Shown here: positions 35,641-47,200 of the stretch, piece after piece
Position numbering within the stretch: position 1 is the stretch's first letter
Layout: every line of letters begins with the position of its first letter
DNA from: Hyperoodon ampullatus
Taxonomy: Eukaryota > Chordata > Mammalia > Artiodactyla > Ziphiidae
Direction: 5' to 3'
Assembly: GCA_949752795.1 (NCBI GenBank)
Contig: OX457064.1
Coordinates: 108,663,454 to 108,727,453, forward strand
DNA: 64,000 nucleotides
Translations under genes and position numbers: made by a program
The notes under the pieces: generated by a model
The model's database searches: none
What the model was told of the DNA's origin: nothing
What the model saw: the letters and a program-made list of their open reading frames with translations, nothing else

Positions 35641-36119
35641 TTCTTAGTCATACGTAAAATGACATATTCACAGGTTTAAATTAAAGGACTGACTCTGCTG
35701 AAATGACCTCCCACCTGTGTTTCTTTAATACTTTGTTGGACTTCTGCTGGTAATGTTGGGATGTCTGTTCAGACACGTTTGCACTATGCTTTATTATTAA
35801 AAATTAGTTTTGTCTAAAGATGATGCAAATATATAAATTCTCTTAATTGTACAGTTATAGGGACTTAAGGGCAGGAGAATTCTGGGGTGATGGCCTTTGC
35901 CTACATCCAGTGTCACTGACACAGTGACAGGTGAGCGTTCAGTGGGGGGCAGGTTTGTTCTCTCTGGGCCACATGTGGCTGCTGCTTCGCCAGCGATGGG
36001 ATGGTTTCACCCCAGAACTGGGACCAGGCAGAGGTCAGTCTCCCAGGGCCTGGGGCGCCCTCAGCAGGCCAGCACCCGGCGCTGTTCACCGAGTTTCTCA
36101 TGAAGCCCTGAACTTCGCA

Positions 36120-36860
36120 TCGTCCTGTTAGGACGCTGCGCCCTGCCTACACCTCAGAACTGCGGCGCTGCCCAGATCCCGCCGAGGACCAGGACGGGGC
36201 GACGCGACCTGCGGGCTGGGAGGCGTCGGGCCCTGACCGCCCACCGTGGGGTCCACGCGGGCCCCCTGCACTCGCCTCCTGCGCCACTGGAGCCCGGCGC
36301 CCGGCATGCCTCGTGTCCAGCGCCGCAGGGGGAAGCGGGGTCGGGCGGTGTCGGGGGTCCGGGCGCTCACCTGGACGGTGTCCAGTGGGTGCCTCCCGTG
36401 GGTGACCTTTGTGGGAGCCCCTCACGGCAGCCCCCCACCCCAGCGGCTCCCCGGGGGTTTCTCGCGGGTCCAGTCCAGGTTCCCCTCCACCCAGGTATGG
36501 GCTCCGTCCTCGGGACACGCGGCCCGCCCTCCAAGGCCTTTGCTCCTTCCGCGCGACGGGTCCCGGGAAACAGCAAACGAGACTGTCGTGTCGTGTCGTG
36601 TCAATTCCCGGGAACCAACAGAGTCTGAAACGGGTGGAAGTGAACAATGCAAAGCAGAGGCCAGAGAGGGCGACCCCCGTGCAGGCGACGCTCCCCAGCC
36701 CCGCATCCAGCTCCCCGCCCCCCTCTGCCCCCAGAGACCTGGACCTGGTAGCGCGGACCGCCACACGGGACCCGCCCCGGAGCCCCGGAGTCCGCTCGAC
36801 TGCCCGGGTCAGCAGCAGCCTCCCGCAAGGCCAGCTCCACTGGGCTGAGCCAAACTGACC
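36120..36860. promoter_or_regulatory. CpG-dense block downstream of DYNC2I1
   Basis: About 740 bp with frequent CG dinucleotides in otherwise ordinary DNA, including gggaagcggggtcgggcggt and a short (GTGTC)n run near 36584-36602. It looks like a CpG island at the 3' flank of DYNC2I1. No TATA box or known first exon was seen. Long open frames on both strands are expected in such DNA and are not called genes. Confidence 0.45.
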
Positions 36861-36969
36861 GGAACCTCTAAATCCATCGGGATTATTTAATTTATGTACA
36901 GTGGTTAGAATAGAAGAATTCTCTTAAATATGATGGTACCATCTTAAAATTATAAAATGAAATAGTACC

Positions 36970-37188
36970 GGTTTTTTTTTTGTTTTTTTTTTTTTTTTGC
37001 GGTACGCGGGCCTCACTGCTGTGGCCTCTCCCGTTGCGGAGCACAGGCTCCGGACGCGCAGGCTCAGCGGCCATGGCTCACGGGCCTAGCCGCTTCGCGG
37101 CATGTGGGATCTTCCCGGACCGGGGCACGAACCCGTGTCCCCTGCATCGGCAGGCGTACTCTCAACCACTGCGCCACCAGGGAAGCCC
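36970..37188 (-). mobile_element. CHR-type SINE
   Basis: An antisense short copy with poly(T), gcggtacgcgggcctcactg and a head ending gcgccaccagggaagcccc. It lies in the intergenic region. Confidence 0.92.
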
Positions 37189-38699
37189 CTTGTCTACTTT
37201 CTGTACAAGCGGGCGCCTGGTGGGTTCGGTAACTCCTGAGCTCCCTTTCCCTCCACCCCTGCTCTGCGCAGGGACGTGCAGTCTGCAGCGCTGCTCCGTT
37301 AAGTTGCCCCATCGTCCCCCCAAGAGTAAACGCTCTCCACCCGCCTCCTCTTCCTTCAGCTTCTCCATCCCCCAGGCTTAAGCCTGTCTGACAAGGAAGG
37401 ACTCTCCTGGTGGGGGGGGCGGGAGGGAAGCCAGCCAAAACCCTTTCCAAAGGCCCCAGGGAGGCGGCCGGGGCTGCTTCCGGAAACGCCTAGTCCAGCA
37501 TTCATGAGTGTATTTCATGCGCGCACAGAGACTGGGACTAAACTTACAGAGATGGGGCTCCTACAGAGCCAAGAACAGATGGTACTTGGGTCTTCACAGC
37601 AGGCTGACAGGTTTGGGAGAACACACGTGCCCATGCCTGTGAAAGTCTGCAGTGATGAGTCACCTTATGACGGGGTTTTAGTATATTGTGTGCCTTTAAA
37701 TCTGAGTGAATTGTAATTATTTTTGTTATGACTTGAAAATCACAAATTTTGCATATTCTAGATTCATGATTATAATGATTAAAACCAGGAAAGCTTGTGT
37801 TTTTCAGGTGTATTGAGTTCACTTGCTGCTTCTTATACTTTGCTATCTATAGCATTCAGCATATAAGGATTTGTAAAGTCCTAAATCTCCAAAGGAGAGA
37901 TTGGTGCTACTTGGCCTCATTATTTTGTAATTATATTCCAATAGTTTATTTCCCCCTGTTGGTCCTTCAGTGTCAGGGGTTGAATATAATGAATATAAGT
38001 AGCTTTAACCAAGATCCCAGTGACAGCTCTGGGGTCATTGTTGGCGCCGAGGCCTGCTATCCAGGGCTCAGTCCGGGACGCCCCTGGGCAGGGGGAGGTG
38101 GGACTGCTGTCACGAGTGGGGGTCCCCACCGCCTGTGCCTGCTCCACTTTCCTCATTAAACCTTTAGAGAAGATAATGGAAGTGACAGTCCCTTTTCTCT
38201 CCATCTTCCAAAGAACACTCTTCGGTACACGATGCCCTAAATCCTTTGTGACGTCCCCAGGCTAAGCAGGGCCTCTTACAGGGCCCGGTGGTTGGCGATG
38301 CAAACAGATGGCGATGACACACCGCCCACGACCTCTGCGGAGTCTTGTCCCCATTTCCACGAATAAGAAAGTTAATCTGTAAACTTTCAGCAGAACCTGC
38401 ATTCAGGTGGGGCAGCCGACTGGAGGAGCAGGGGCCTGGCTACCTGACGTCTACGTCCGTGGGTCAGGCTGAGGCTCAGAACTAGAGAGAAAGCTTTCTG
38501 TAAAGAAGAGACACTCACTGTCCCCAAGACTAAAGACAGCAGGTTGGGGCGAAGAGAGATGGGAACCCCAGTGATGCTGGTGTCTACCGCAGCTTGGTGA
38601 GAGGGGCGCTGAGGCCACCTCTTCCAGGACCGTACCCGCCCAGAGCCAAATGTGCAGGCCCGGAACCCATTCCCACTTCTGGGACGTTGTTCTGTGGGG

Positions 38700-39130
38700 A
38701 TGCTCCAGCACATGCAGAAGTGCTCAAACATTCATCAACAGGAGGTGTGAAATAAACCAAGAGCATCCGTGCCATGGAACATCATGCAGCTGTTACAAGT
38801 AAAGCACATCTGTGTGCAGACAGGCAAGATCCACACAGCCTGTCTTAACTAAAAAAGCAAGTTGCAGAAACTCCTATACAATATGACCTACTTTCCACGA
38901 AGAAAAAGAAGAAAGAGCGGCAGGGAGGGAGGGAGAGAGGTTTGCAGGTTTGCATAGACGTAGAGGAAACTATTGGGAACAAGATCATTCACTCTTGATA
39001 TTTACTTCTCAAGCAGTAAGAGCCAGATGCAGGACGAAATTCAGAGCTTTTTCACTTTCTGGGTAATATCTGGATATAATATCTGAGGTTTGGTAACTCC
39101 TCTGTATAATTTTTCTAACCTGAAAACCTG
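38700..39130 (+). mobile_element. Old L1-like 3' region
   Basis: catggaacatcatgcagctg, aaaaaagcaagttgcagaaa and tacaatatgacctac resemble the 3' ends of old L1M elements. The boundaries are uncertain. Confidence 0.5.
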
Positions 39131-39959
39131 AAAAAAAGCACCATTGAAAAAACGCCATTCTTGCTAAGAAAGGAAGGTGCTCGTTATTTCCATCTATAGC
39201 GCGGCTCCTGGGCACACGCCCGTTCCGACATCACGTATTCACTTCCCTTCCTTGCGAATGCAACGCATTCCGACCTTAAGCAAATTCTCATGAAGCTCTT
39301 TCCACCAGTGGACAGCTGACAACGTACCATCACCTGGCACCTGGGGCTCTCAGAAACTCACCAGAGGCTGGTCCGTCTGCTCATTTCTAAGTCAGCTTCT
39401 GGAGAATTTGACTTTCAGCAGTGTGCGGTATTCTCTTGGAATGAAGCAGTTTGGTTGAACATGGAGTTTATTAGAAATAGATTTTATCTGTCTGTGGCAC
39501 AAATGCAGTTAGGGGTTAGCTCACAGAAGGCACACACACATACGTGCACATATGCGAGCACGCATGTGCTCAGCCCTGGCCCTAGTTAGCAGGTTCTCAG
39601 GTTCTGTGGAGCTGTGGGGTGGGTGTGTTGGGAGCCGCAGGTGCGCCCCACCCTTGCAGGGCTGCCGGGCGCCCCGTGCATCACCTCCACCGCTGACCGG
39701 ATGCTGCAAGGAGCACGTCCAGGCAGGCGGCTAAGTGCCCTGGGGAAGGTGGCTGCTTCCAAAGGCCGCAAGCTGCCACGTGCCCCTCTCCCCACCCCAT
39801 AAGCCATCTAGGCCCCGCTTTAGGCACAGGAGGATTTCCTCCAAATGTCCTCAGTTTGAGGTCCTGGGGCCTCAGCATTTGCTGGTCAGAGTCACCCAGC
39901 GAACAGACACGAAATGGGTTTTACTCAAGCGGTCACACGTGGCGGCTTGGGGACATTCC

Positions 39960-41048
39960 ACACACGTTTACAACATTTTATTTGGTCACCCCCTCCTCTG
40001 CTAACAGTGAGTGGTATTCACTCTCCCCTCTGCTGTCGGTCAGGCCAGACCGCCCAGTTCCAGGCCCGCGGCCTTGGCTCCCGGCAGCTGACGGACGTGC
40101 AGGTGCACATCTGACGCCCGTGCTCCACCGATGGCCCCGGGCACCCTGGGAGCTGGCTCTTCAGTTGGTCGTGCAGATCTGGTCGCAGCAAATCATCTGA
40201 GCTGGGGAGCCGGGTTGCAGGGGGCTCCGGGTGGACGCTGCCACTCTTTGACCAGGCTCCTCTCACAAGGGGCCTGGGTGCACACCCCAGAGGGACGCTG
40301 CAGGGCGACGGCCTCACGGCGCCCACCCCCCGTCCTCGGACGTCCAGCCCGCCTCCTCAGCCCGGCCCTGCCTGCCAGGCCCCGCTCCCTGGACCCAGTC
40401 ATCCCGATAGCTGGCACCTGCGCTCAGGTCTGTGATGCCTCAGGACGAAGACTCTGTGGCCTCATTGTTAAAGGGGACCAGTGTCACAAAGGGGTTGGAG
40501 AACCGAGTGCAGCGGCAGAGAAAGAAGAGCCCGGATGGCGGTGTGCGCAGGACTGGGGCAGGTGGGGCCCACCTGGGCTTGCGGGAGAGTTCCACGGAAG
40601 TCCTCAGCGGGCGCCTGTGTGTCCTGCACACAAGGGGCTGCCCTGTGGGACCTGGGGGCTGAGGCCGGCGATGCAGGTCATGCAGAGGAAGGGTGACCAT
40701 GTCACTCAGGACCATCATCCCAGCTCAGGCCTGTGCCCCCTGAGAACAGGCACTGAGATCAGAAAATCCCGCGTTTTCTTCCACAGTCGCTGGACCCAAG
40801 TCCTGGGCTACTGCCACCTTGATCTTTCCTGATCTCTTTGAAAATGGGTCTGTCTGCACGGCCAAACAACATAAAGAACAAAACTACCTAAATGCTGGAG
40901 TGTAACAATCGTTAGATTTAAACCCCGGGCGGTTACAAGGTAAGCCGGTTCCATGCGTGGGATAAGCCAAGCCCAGCTCCAGTAGGTCCAAGCTGATTCA
41001 CCCCAGGCACTCCTGGCTGGGGGCTCGGGCTGCGGTGTGGTGGCACCT
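39960..41048 (-). other. VIPR2: Probable VIPR2 3' UTR
   Basis: Non-coding sequence after the VIPR2 stop on the minus strand. The first clear AATAAA on that strand is at 39982-39977, and another is at 39472-39467. The UTR end is therefore uncertain and could extend to about 39450. Open frames here have no recognisable product. Confidence 0.5.
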
Positions 41049-41225
41049 CTAGATGACCGAGGTCTCCGTCTGCAGGAAGGACAGGGCGCGGGAGCCGCGG
41101 GGGGCCTGCAGGGTGCCCTCTGAGCCGTTCCTCGAGATGGACCAGCTGTGCAGCCTGCAGTCCCGGCCGGAGGGCCGGCTGGGGCACAGAGTCCGCCGCC
41201 ACATCCTCCTCAGCTCGCTCTGCAC
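41049..41225 (-). CDS. VIPR2: VIPR2 exon 13, C-terminal tail with TAG stop
   Basis: Encodes 58 residues and TAG, starting [20 protein letters not shown] and ending [14 protein letters not shown]. Helix 8 and the Ser/Thr-containing tail are present. The TSVI end matches human and fits a class I PDZ ligand (Ser-x-hydrophobic). The middle ([19 protein letters not shown]) is the least conserved part. The acceptor is CCGCCCCAG. Confidence 0.96.
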   Translation of the reverse strand: MQSELRRMWRRTLCPSRPSGRDCRLHSWSISRNGSEGTLQAPRGSRALSFLQTETSVI

Positions 41226-44200
41226 CTGGGGCGGGGGCGAGAGCGAGAGCAGGCGGGGCTCAGGCGGTCGGGCAAGCCGGAACCGAGATCCCAGCTTCCC
41301 CCTAGAGCGAATGCCCGTGGATGAGCGCTTCCCCTTCGGCCCTTTTCTGGGTGTCGAGGGTGTGATATCCATGGGCGCGGGGCGGGGACAGACGGGCCTG
41401 GGAATGAAGAGGCGGAGAAGGATGCGGGACCAGACGAGGGACCAAGAGAAAGGTTGTCAGACTACGGAGCCCAGGGCTTCAATCCAGAGGCAGCGGCTGC
41501 TACACCCAGAACCCGAGAGGGCTAATTCGGCTTTCCAGAAAAGACCTCCCGTGGCAGCCGGGACCCCGGCGCTTTGCCCTACAGTCCTGGTTCTGCTCCC
41601 GGTGGGCGGGGGTGTCAGGGGTTCCGGAAAGAACGAGGGGAGGGAGTGCAGGAGTCGCTCAGACGACATGGGACAGGGAGGCACGGAGCGCTCAGCAGAC
41701 GCTGGCTCGGCCTGGGGAAGCCGCGCCTCCTGGGGAGCGGAGAGGGCTGGACACAGCCGGGGTGGGGCCCGGACGGGGGACCTGGGACGCCCCGGCGCAG
41801 GGGGCGGGGCCGGCTGGGAGCCATGCGTCCCCTGTCCGCCTCCGCGCCGCCCTCGGTCCAGAGCTGGGGTTCTGGGCGCGGAGGGGTCTCCAGGCTGACC
41901 CCTCCCCTATCTGAGGACTCTCTGTGCGGAGCTGCTGCTTAGGGACGGGAAACGTTTATTTACAGAGCAGAGCCGGCGCTTTTCCTCGGCTGGGAGTTTC
42001 CTGCTACTCCCGCCACCGATGCTGGCTGGCGCTCCCGCTTGGCAGCCCCGAAAGAGGCGAGGAAAGCGATGGAGTGAGGGGACCCTGAGGACCGCGCGGG
42101 GCGACAAGGAAGACGCGCGAGGCGCCGGGCGAGCCGCTGGAGAGGCAGCCGCGGCCCAGGTGAGGCGAGGGTACGCGGGGCGCGGGCGCCGGGGGGGGCG
42201 GGGCTGGCCGGGGGGCGCAGCCGCCGGGGGCGGGGCTGGCCGGGGGCGGGGCTGGCTGAGCGCTCGCTGGCGGACAGGCTCTGGGACGCTGCGGGCCGGC
42301 GGGGGCGGTCGAGGTGTGCGGGAAGACGGAGCCGAGCGCCGCGGGCGCCGGGCGAGCCGCTGGAGAGGCAGCCACCGCCCAGGTGAGGCGAGGGTATGGG
42401 GGGCGCGGCGGAGGCAAAGCAGCGGGCGGGGCTGGCCGGGGGACGGGGCGCGGGCGCCGGGGGGCGGGGCTGGCCGGGCGCTCTCAGGCGCACAGGCTCT
42501 GGGACGCGGCGGGTCGGCGGGGGCGGCCGAGGTGTGCGGGAAGACGGAGCGGAGCGCCGCGGGCGCCGGGCAAGGGCACTGACCCCACAGCAGGGCGGGC
42601 CCTCCCCAGGGGTTTCAGGGGCGTTTCAGGGACTCCCTCACAAGCCGAGAACCTGTGCTTCCCGAGGAGGTCAAAGGACTTACTTCACTGTTCAGAAAGC
42701 AGTAGAGGACCGCCACCACCAGGCCCTGCAAGCGAGAAGGGCGGTGGGTCAGAGCTCACTCACACGCACCCCTCCCCGGGACGCCCAGCCCCTTCCCACG
42801 CACCTGGAAGGATCCGATGCACAGTTCGAACAGTATCTGGTATTTGGAGGAGATCCCGATGGGAAGCACGGCAAACACCATGTAGTGGACTCCAAAGAGG
42901 GGGATGAGCAGCAGGGTGGACTTGGTGAGCCTCCTGCACCGCAGAGGAAGGGCCTGAGCTCCCGTGGTGGCCCGATGGTCACTTGCTGGCCAGCCCAGGG
43001 CCCCCCTGACTTTAATACCACCCCACCCCGTTATGGGCAGAGCGTGCAAACGCGATGATGACCACCACTTTGCCTCATAAAGCAGCAAAACTCTTACAAG
43101 AAATCCTGACGAGTTTGCCAAGGATGACATTGGTTTGAGCAGGTCTGACGGCCCCGTGTGCCACTGGTTTTAATAGCAGAGACCCATCCCCAGCCTTTGG
43201 AGGATGGGAGCAAGTTTTACTTTCAGATCAAAAGAGCAGACGCAGCAGGGGTGGCCCCCTGAGCACAAGCGTGACAGAAAGTGTTCCCACAGACGGCTGT
43301 TTATAGGTCCTGGCAGGCGACCCTGCTCTGGATCGCACAGAGTCTGAGGAATCGGGGAACCTGGACCAGATCTAATTTCTCTGCCTATCAAAGAGCTCTT
43401 ACCCTCCCTAATCAAAGAGCAGATTTTCTTCTCACTGCATTGGTGTTGAAAATAAAATAGCTCACCTCAATCCCCCCTCCCCGCCTTTGAAGCCCCTCCC
43501 GCTCCCCGAGCAGGTACAGATCACATTCTTTTAACTCAGGGCTTCTCAGGCCCCACCTGCACCAGAACCACCTGGAGGTCATGTTAAAACGCAGACCTGA
43601 GAATTTGCTCTTCTATCAGGTGCCCAGAGATGCTGAGGCTGCTGTCTGGAACCCCACTTTGAGGACCACTTCTATAAGGCACTTCTGACTCTCACGGCTG
43701 CACATGAGAATCATCTGGGGGGCTTTTCAACCTCTTCAAGTCCAGGCTGCCCCTCATCCAATTAAATCAGGTCTCTGCAGGTGGCCCAGCATCTTCCCAG
43801 GTGACTCAACCTGGCCATATTCAATGTAGCAAGCCCAACATGTTCTGAGGATCAGGAGCTCTGGGATCACCAGGGGGCTGGTCAGGAATGCAGGGGCCCC
43901 CAGGTGGTACGTGTGCATGTCCAGGCCCCTGGGTGACCCCAGCAACCAGCAGCCACTCCAACGACCCGCCTCATCCTGGCAACTCTGAGCTGTGGAAACT
44001 GAGGCGGGAGGCGCCTCCGTGCTCCTCCTCCACCTCCTCTGCTTGGTGGACCCCAGCCCACGCTTGGAAAAGAGTCACCATTTGCTTTACATATTTTTGA
44101 GGCACCGTGGCATTTACAACAAGATTTCCTCTGTACTGGGCGATCTGCACAAACTCTGAATCCCAGCCGCTCTGCACCAGATGTGAGCATGTCCTGGGCC

Positions 44201-47200
44201 TTGGTGGGCAGGGAAGGCCTCACTGACCACCCAGCCGCCACCACGTGCAGCTTTGAACATTTGACTTTGCAACACCCACAGTGCACTTGCTGCCTTCACC
44301 ACCTCGGGCCTCTGTCAGCCCAGTGAGTGAAGGATGGGATTCTGCAGGGAGCTGCCCTTTAGTTAAACGTTAGAGAGAACCTGCCTGGATTCTCATTATT
44401 GATCCATCTGGAATTTGCTGTTGTGCTAGTCTCTAGAAAAGGGATTTAGAAGCTGGACGCCTGGGGCCCTGTGCCTGGAGATCTGCCACTCCTGTTACGA
44501 GACAGATACACAGAAAAGATGTGCTCTGCCTTTTTGTTATCCTGGAAAAAGGACAGATTCTATCATCCCCACTTTATTTTGTTTCCAAAATAAAAGCATC
44601 CATCTCTAAGATCACTCCCAAAAAGCCCAAAGGAAAGGTCAGTGTGGCCCTGAGTGAGACGTGCAGAAACTGCAAGTGCAGCTTGCAGGGCAGCCTGAGC
44701 TGCAGGTGTGGGGTGAGTCCAGGAACCAGCCCAGCTTCTCACCTGAGCAGTAAAAATGCTACTTGGAAGGTCTGGCTGAAACCACTTTATCCTTTGTGGT
44801 CTGACGTGGATTCCTATCTCTAGGCCTGACCTCTAACGTGGGCTGGGCAGAGACTGTCACACCTCAGGGCACAGTTATATGTATATGTTTACCAAACGCT
44901 ATCGCAACACTTGCTGGTGCCAGCCACTGAATGTCTTTTGAATATTAACTCTATCAATCCTTATAACCTTGTGACAATTATTATTATTATTTCCACTTCA
45001 CAGGTGAGGAAACCGAGGCAGAGCAGTGCAGTTACCTCCCCCAGGCCTCCAGCTGGCACATAACCCAGCACTGGGCTGCTGACCACAGGGGATGCCACCT
45101 GTCTGTCTCCCCAGGTCCACCCTGCTGTCTAAAGGAGGGGAGGGAAGGAGACAGCTGAGGGGGGCCCGCCCTGCAGGGGCAGTCAGGTAACCCGCCCCGG
45201 GTCACGCAGCTTCTGCAGCTGCAATTCCAACCCCAATCTGCCTGAACCCAAGGCTCCTATCAGCTGGACCAACCACTCCACACTAAACTAGCTTTATTTT
45301 ATACTCGAGTTGTGGGCTTTATCTTTTCTTTATACATTCTTGATAGAAATTTATATGATCTTCGAGTTCCTTTACAGAGTTCTCAGATCCTTATTAATTA
45401 GCTGGATGACCGTGAGTGATTTACTTAACTTCTCCTCCCATGAGGGAGATGATGATAACTGTCTTCACGTTATCATCCAGGCAACAAACATCAGCTGAGT
45501 TATTATTATTATTAAGTACAAGGCCCGACACGAGGTGTGTCCCCTGGACCCCGCGGTCTGATGGGGAAGAAAGAACTAAATATAAAATACAAACAACGTG
45601 TGGCCAAGGAGAAAGAAGTCAGATTACAAAACAGGAGAGTGGGCAGCACACTTCAATAAGCTGTTCTCTAGAGGACATCCACGCTGGAATGAAGGAGAGG
45701 AACACGGCTTGAATAATTGCCATGGCAACGCTGGCCCTTGGACAAGACAGTCCATCTCTGGGGGTCCCTGTAAAGTGGCCAAGAGCACACTCCTGCAACT
45801 AAAGGAGAAAAGCTGGGGTCATTTGCAGGGTCCTCGCACCCGTTTTTGTGCTCTCCACACATATACTCAAAGTTTCCAGGCTGCCTGAGGTTGGTGAGGG
45901 TGGCTCAGAGCTGGATCTAAACAAATACTCACTTGTACTGTGACTGGTCATTGCCGCCGACATCTGGGGATGTCAACTTCTGCAGTAAAATTCGTATAAT
46001 ACTAACAAAAAGGATGAAATTGACCTGCACAAAAAAGAGACGACACGTTTGTGTGTGAAGTCCCCCTGCAAGGGAGGTGGTGTGGCCGGGATGTGTGTGG
46101 CTCAGCCCCGCCCTAAACGGGGCTCCAGGCACTGCTGTTTCAGAAGCACCAGGGCCCTGCCCCCCTGGTTCTGCTCTTCCCTGCCCCGCCCCCCTGAGTC
46201 AGAGCCAGACAGTGTCTCTCTGCTGCATCACATACGTTCAGACCCCAGGCTGAGGCAGCTGAGCTGAGAAAATTAATTTTGAGACATGAAATCCGCAGGT
46301 GGAAATCCAGTCCTGCTCTAAGGCTGCACACCTGGGGGACCTGACTGTGACTCCCCCCAACACCCCGAGGTTCCCCTGGAGGACTGTCTCTTTCTCGCCC
46401 TCCGCTTCACTGAGACTTCATCCTGAAGCTGGGCCAAGCCCACCATGCAAGAGCTCAGCCTCAGGGTACTCGTCTCAGAAGACCTAGTAGAACGGGCCCT
46501 TTATATTTACTACCAGACAGCGGGCTCCCTCTCTGCCCAAGTGTGCAACCAGGCAGGCAATTCGCATTTCAATACAGAAATGACTTACTATAATAGAAAT
46601 TAAAATTGGTGTTCGTATAACCCACCAGGGAACACTGTGGTCATTGGTATCCCAGCAACTGTTGAAAAGAGAGAAGGAAGATCACGTTACCACCAGTTCC
46701 ATCTACAAACCAAGCACACTGCAGACTCACCCTTTACACGGGGGCTTGCCAAACAAAGCGCCCCCTGACTGTGAGCCCTTTCACTCACGCGGCTGGTCAG
46801 GTGGTCCCTCCTGACTGCCACGCGCTCTCTCCAGCAGGAAGCTGGGGTGGGCGGCTTGTAAAATGCCTCCGGCTCACTCCATCACCCACAGCCCTTCCCA
46901 GCAGGCGCAGAGACCCACCCTCCTCCTGGATCCTAGCTGGTTCTGACAGCAGGATGTGGAGTCCTTGGAACCCAGCATACGCCGTCTAGACCCACGGCCC
47001 TGGCTGCCCCTGCAGGTGCCTGTGGCGTGTGAGTGAGCCAGGCTGAGGCCAGGAGAACTGCCCCAAGTTCCAGGGACAGAAACACACCAAATCAACTGGG
47101 ACTATGTGAGCTCCCAGCTTTGGGTGGTTTGTTACCGGTAGTGGACAACTGGTAGACCCTGGGGTCCTGCATGAGGCACAGCACCGGGGGTGGGAGCTCT

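Larger units (their letters stand above)
35640..39960. other. Intergenic region between convergent genes
   Basis: Sequence between the probable 3' ends of DYNC2I1 and VIPR2. It holds a CpG-dense block (about 36120-36860), a CHR SINE (about 36970-37188) and an old L1-like 3' piece (about 38700-39130). No gene is recognised. Confidence 0.65.
41226..42683 (-). other. VIPR2 intron 12
   Basis: A 1.46-kb intron that is CpG-dense through most of its length and carries a ~220-bp tandem duplication (about 42120-42570). No VIPR2 exon is missing here, since exons 12 and 13 join in phase. Confidence 0.8.
42934..45932 (-). other. VIPR2 intron 10
   Basis: A 3.0-kb intron. Two adjoining stretches (about 43526-43673 and 43676-43890) resemble MER5-type hAT DNA-transposon remnants, and MIR-like pieces lie near 44990-45100 and 45400-45510. 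No exon was recognised. Confidence 0.7.

Noticed and set aside
36147..36858. Open frames of about 200 codons on both strands between the genes
   Set aside because: Overlapping open frames on both strands in a CpG-dense block point to composition rather than coding.
41053..41898. 281-codon + strand open frame antisense to VIPR2 exon 13
   Set aside because: It is a shadow of VIPR2 exon 13 and the GC-rich intron.
42019..42582. 187-codon + strand open frame rich in Gly, Arg and Ala
   Set aside because: It lies in CpG-island DNA, where stop codons are rare. It runs through the tandem duplication and resembles no protein I know.
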